From CAYQVO01 sp964421085 (GTDB lineage Bacteria > Bdellovibrionota_C > UBA2361 > CAYQVO01), in contig CAYQVO010000006.1 of assembly GCA_964421085.1 (NCBI GenBank), forward strand, positions 1 to 64,000: 64,000 nt of DNA. The letters run 5' to 3'. The notes beneath the pieces are model-generated. The model was not told the origin of the DNA. It searched no databases and was given only the letters and a program-made list of their open reading frames with translations. The translations under genes were made by a program, and so were the position numbers. Shown one piece after another: positions 62,461 through 64,000 of this stretch (within the stretch, counting starts at the first letter, position 1; each line of letters opens with the position of its first letter).

Positions 62461-63060
62461 ATGGATGGAATAAACAGGATAAATCAGACAGGGCAACCCG
62501 ACAGGTGGACTTCCTTCATTACCCAGCAGACACACCCTGACAACAAGGAAGGAGGAGGCGCGTTCCTCAGAGAGCCGATTCCCCGAAAACGTCTTAAAAC
62601 TGACGAGACTCCGGAAGAGGAGGCCGTAGCAGCATCACCCAAAGGCGGAGGACAGAAGGCAAGAGACTTCAGCAGGAAGATGCACGAAATAAACAGTAAA
62701 ATTGAAGCTCTTTCACTCCTTGATTCCTGGCTCGAGTCGCCTTTCGAAAAGGATGCCGTTATGGCGGCTCAGTATCTTCTCAGTCAGTCTGCGGCCGATT
62801 CTTCCGTTGTAGAACTGATCAGCAAAATCTCAGAGGTCTCTAATGAACCGTTTCCCGGCAAGGAAGATCTGGGAAGTCTCAGAGAGATGTCTTCAGCTGC
62901 AAGGAAGCAGCTCGAGGATTACCTCGCAGCAAACCAGAGCTTCCTGGGGGAAAGTGACGATACGGTAGGCGACAGAATCCTTGCGGATCAGTCGGCTGCC
63001 GTGTCGAGCCAGGATCTGAAAAGCCAGAGGGTCCTGCATCTGCTGACAACGGCAGCGTAA
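62461..63060 (+). CDS. Hypothetical protein
   Basis: 199 residues from ATG 62461 with CAGGAGATGCC upstream. Hydrophilic; basic patch PRKRLKTDE near 45, then a helical Ser/Ala/Asp/Glu-rich part (SKIEALSLLDSWLESPFEKDAVM, KQLEDYLAANQSFLGESDD). No signal peptide, membrane segment or known domain. It converges on the aldo/keto reductase, with 5 bp between stops. Confidence 0.55.
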   Translation: MDGINRINQTGQPDRWTSFITQQTHPDNKEGGGAFLREPIPRKRLKTDETPEEEAVAASPKGGGQKARDFSRKMHEINSKIEALSLLDSWLESPFEKDAVMAAQYLLSQSAADSSVVELISKISEVSNEPFPGKEDLGSLREMSSAARKQLEDYLAANQSFLGESDDTVGDRILADQSAAVSSQDLKSQRVLHLLTTAA

Positions 63061-63065
63061 GGGAA

Positions 63066-63962
63066 TTACACCTGCCCCACCCACTGGTCTGTCGCGGTCT
63101 TTTTCCATATATCGCGAATCTGCCTGAAAACTTCTTCGTCTTCAGCTCTTCCTCCCAGCTGCTTGATATTTTCAACTATTCTTTCGGGCTTTGTCGTTCC
63201 GACAATCGCAGTGCAGACTCCCGGCTGAGAGAGAGTGAATCGAAGCGCGGTCCCGACTGACTCAGGGACAGGCAGCCCGAGGAATGGATACTTAAGCTGC
63301 TGAAATCTGTTCCAGTATGCGTGTGCGTACTCATTCCCGGGCTTCTTTCCTGTCTTCCATGCCGCGTTTGCGACCGGTCTCTTCGCGATTACGCCCATCT
63401 TCCGTGACGCCGCTTCAGGAAGGACCTTCTCAATCGATTCCTGATCAGCCACGTTTACCGATATCTGAAGCGTATCGAACGCTCCTGTCCTTACTGCATA
63501 AAGAGCGTCCGCGGAGTCCCCGCTGTACCCGATAAATCTCGTATAGTGCTTCTCTCGCGCTTCCTGAAGAGCTTCGATTACCTCTCCCCTTCGGAGAACT
63601 TCTTCAGAACAGCTGTGAAGCTGCACAAGATCGAGCCTTTCAGTCTGCAGGCGCCTCAGACTCCTTTCGATGCTCCACAGGATCGAGTCTTTGCTCCAGT
63701 TTTCAGAACCGGATCCGTCCGGGTGTCCGCATTTAGTGAAGAGATAGAATTCGTCGCGGCGCTTTGACGCCGTTTTTCCGATGTTCTCCTCGCTTGTCAC
63801 ATAGCACTCCGCGGTATCTATCACATTCATACCGCTGTCGAGCGCTGTTCCTATTATCCGATCGACAGTAACCGTGCCTGCGCCTTCATATCCGATTTCA
63901 GCGGCGCCGAGTCCGAGCACTGTGACTTCGAGTCCTGTAGATCCAAATGCTCTTTTCTCCAT
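63066..63962 (-). CDS. Aldo/keto reductase
   Basis: 298 residues, a TIM-barrel NADPH enzyme. Catalytic tetrad regions: MNVIDTAECYVTSEENIG (Asp, Tyr), LFTKCGHPDG (Lys) and LDLVQLHSC (His); the cofactor-binding end has TAIVGTTKPERIVENI. It reduces carbonyl substrates, which the sequence does not specify. Single gene, ATG at 63962 near the window end. Confidence 0.93.
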   Translation of the reverse strand: MEKRAFGSTGLEVTVLGLGAAEIGYEGAGTVTVDRIIGTALDSGMNVIDTAECYVTSEENIGKTASKRRDEFYLFTKCGHPDGSGSENWSKDSILWSIERSLRRLQTERLDLVQLHSCSEEVLRRGEVIEALQEAREKHYTRFIGYSGDSADALYAVRTGAFDTLQISVNVADQESIEKVLPEAASRKMGVIAKRPVANAAWKTGKKPGNEYAHAYWNRFQQLKYPFLGLPVPESVGTALRFTLSQPGVCTAIVGTTKPERIVENIKQLGGRAEDEEVFRQIRDIWKKTATDQWVGQV

Positions 63963-64000
63963 CTGAGGTTCCCCCTTTCCGGATTTTCATCGTATTGAGC

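Overview
The window is chromosomal DNA of a Gram-negative bacterium, assembled as a scaffold: six runs of N (1495-1504, 7354-7363, 26101-26122, 32937-32947, 46623-46737, 57438-57514) interrupt it, four of them inside otherwise intact genes. An outer membrane is implied by many lipobox proteins, a MltD-like lytic transglycosylase, a TonB C-terminal domain and a YceI protein. Gene content (sucCD, a ROK/PIG-L/NagB sugar cluster, HAD-UbiA fusion, stand-alone FliG-like protein) resembles uncultivated or PVC-type lineages, but I cannot fix the phylum from sequence alone.

Layout. 1-1494: two tandem paralogues of unknown function, with a shared 87-bp upstream repeat. 1578-6842: tRNA-Met, a FliG-like gene, and a minus-strand TCA/SPFH operon (hflK-hflC-[mdh'-'sdhB remnant]-sucC-sucD) from which mdh and most of sdh appear deleted. 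7085-16619: carbohydrate functions (GH5 glycosidase, ROK protein, PIG-L deacetylase, NagB, AGE-type epimerase), plus YceI, a gluzincin-like protein and an orphan periplasmic binding protein. 16866-27505: minus-strand housekeeping genes pnp, rpsO, infA, accA, miaA, mutL, an HtrA-like protease, a Rel/SpoT enzyme and an omega subunit with a long acidic tail. 27817-44219: purN, UPF0173, pyruvyl transferase, CDF transporter, ispF, cell-wall genes, NYN protein, dnaB, secreted esterase/lipoproteins, HAD-UbiA, GDP-fucose synthase, RNase P RNA, TonB-C protein and zinc-ribbon protein.

45789-54967: a compact integrative element in the 3' end of tRNA-Lys(TTT). It is bounded by a 47-bp direct repeat and by an inner 25-bp direct repeat near each end. 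It carries a tyrosine integrase, an AlpA-like regulator, a CHC2/Toprim primase, a D5/P4-type SF3 helicase and a P27-type small terminase, but no large terminase, portal, capsid or tail gene. This is the architecture of a phage satellite (P4/PICI-like), with lipoprotein and secreted cargo genes that could act on competing phages.

54977-63962: beside the element lie a long palindrome, an unknown conserved protein, a large Cas4-like RecB nuclease-helicase fusion preceded by a 28/33/28 repeat-spacer unit, a WYL regulator, an ADP-ribosylglycohydrolase, a hypothetical protein and an aldo/keto reductase. The nuclease-helicase, WYL regulator and repeats make a plausible defence-type locus beside the integration hotspot.
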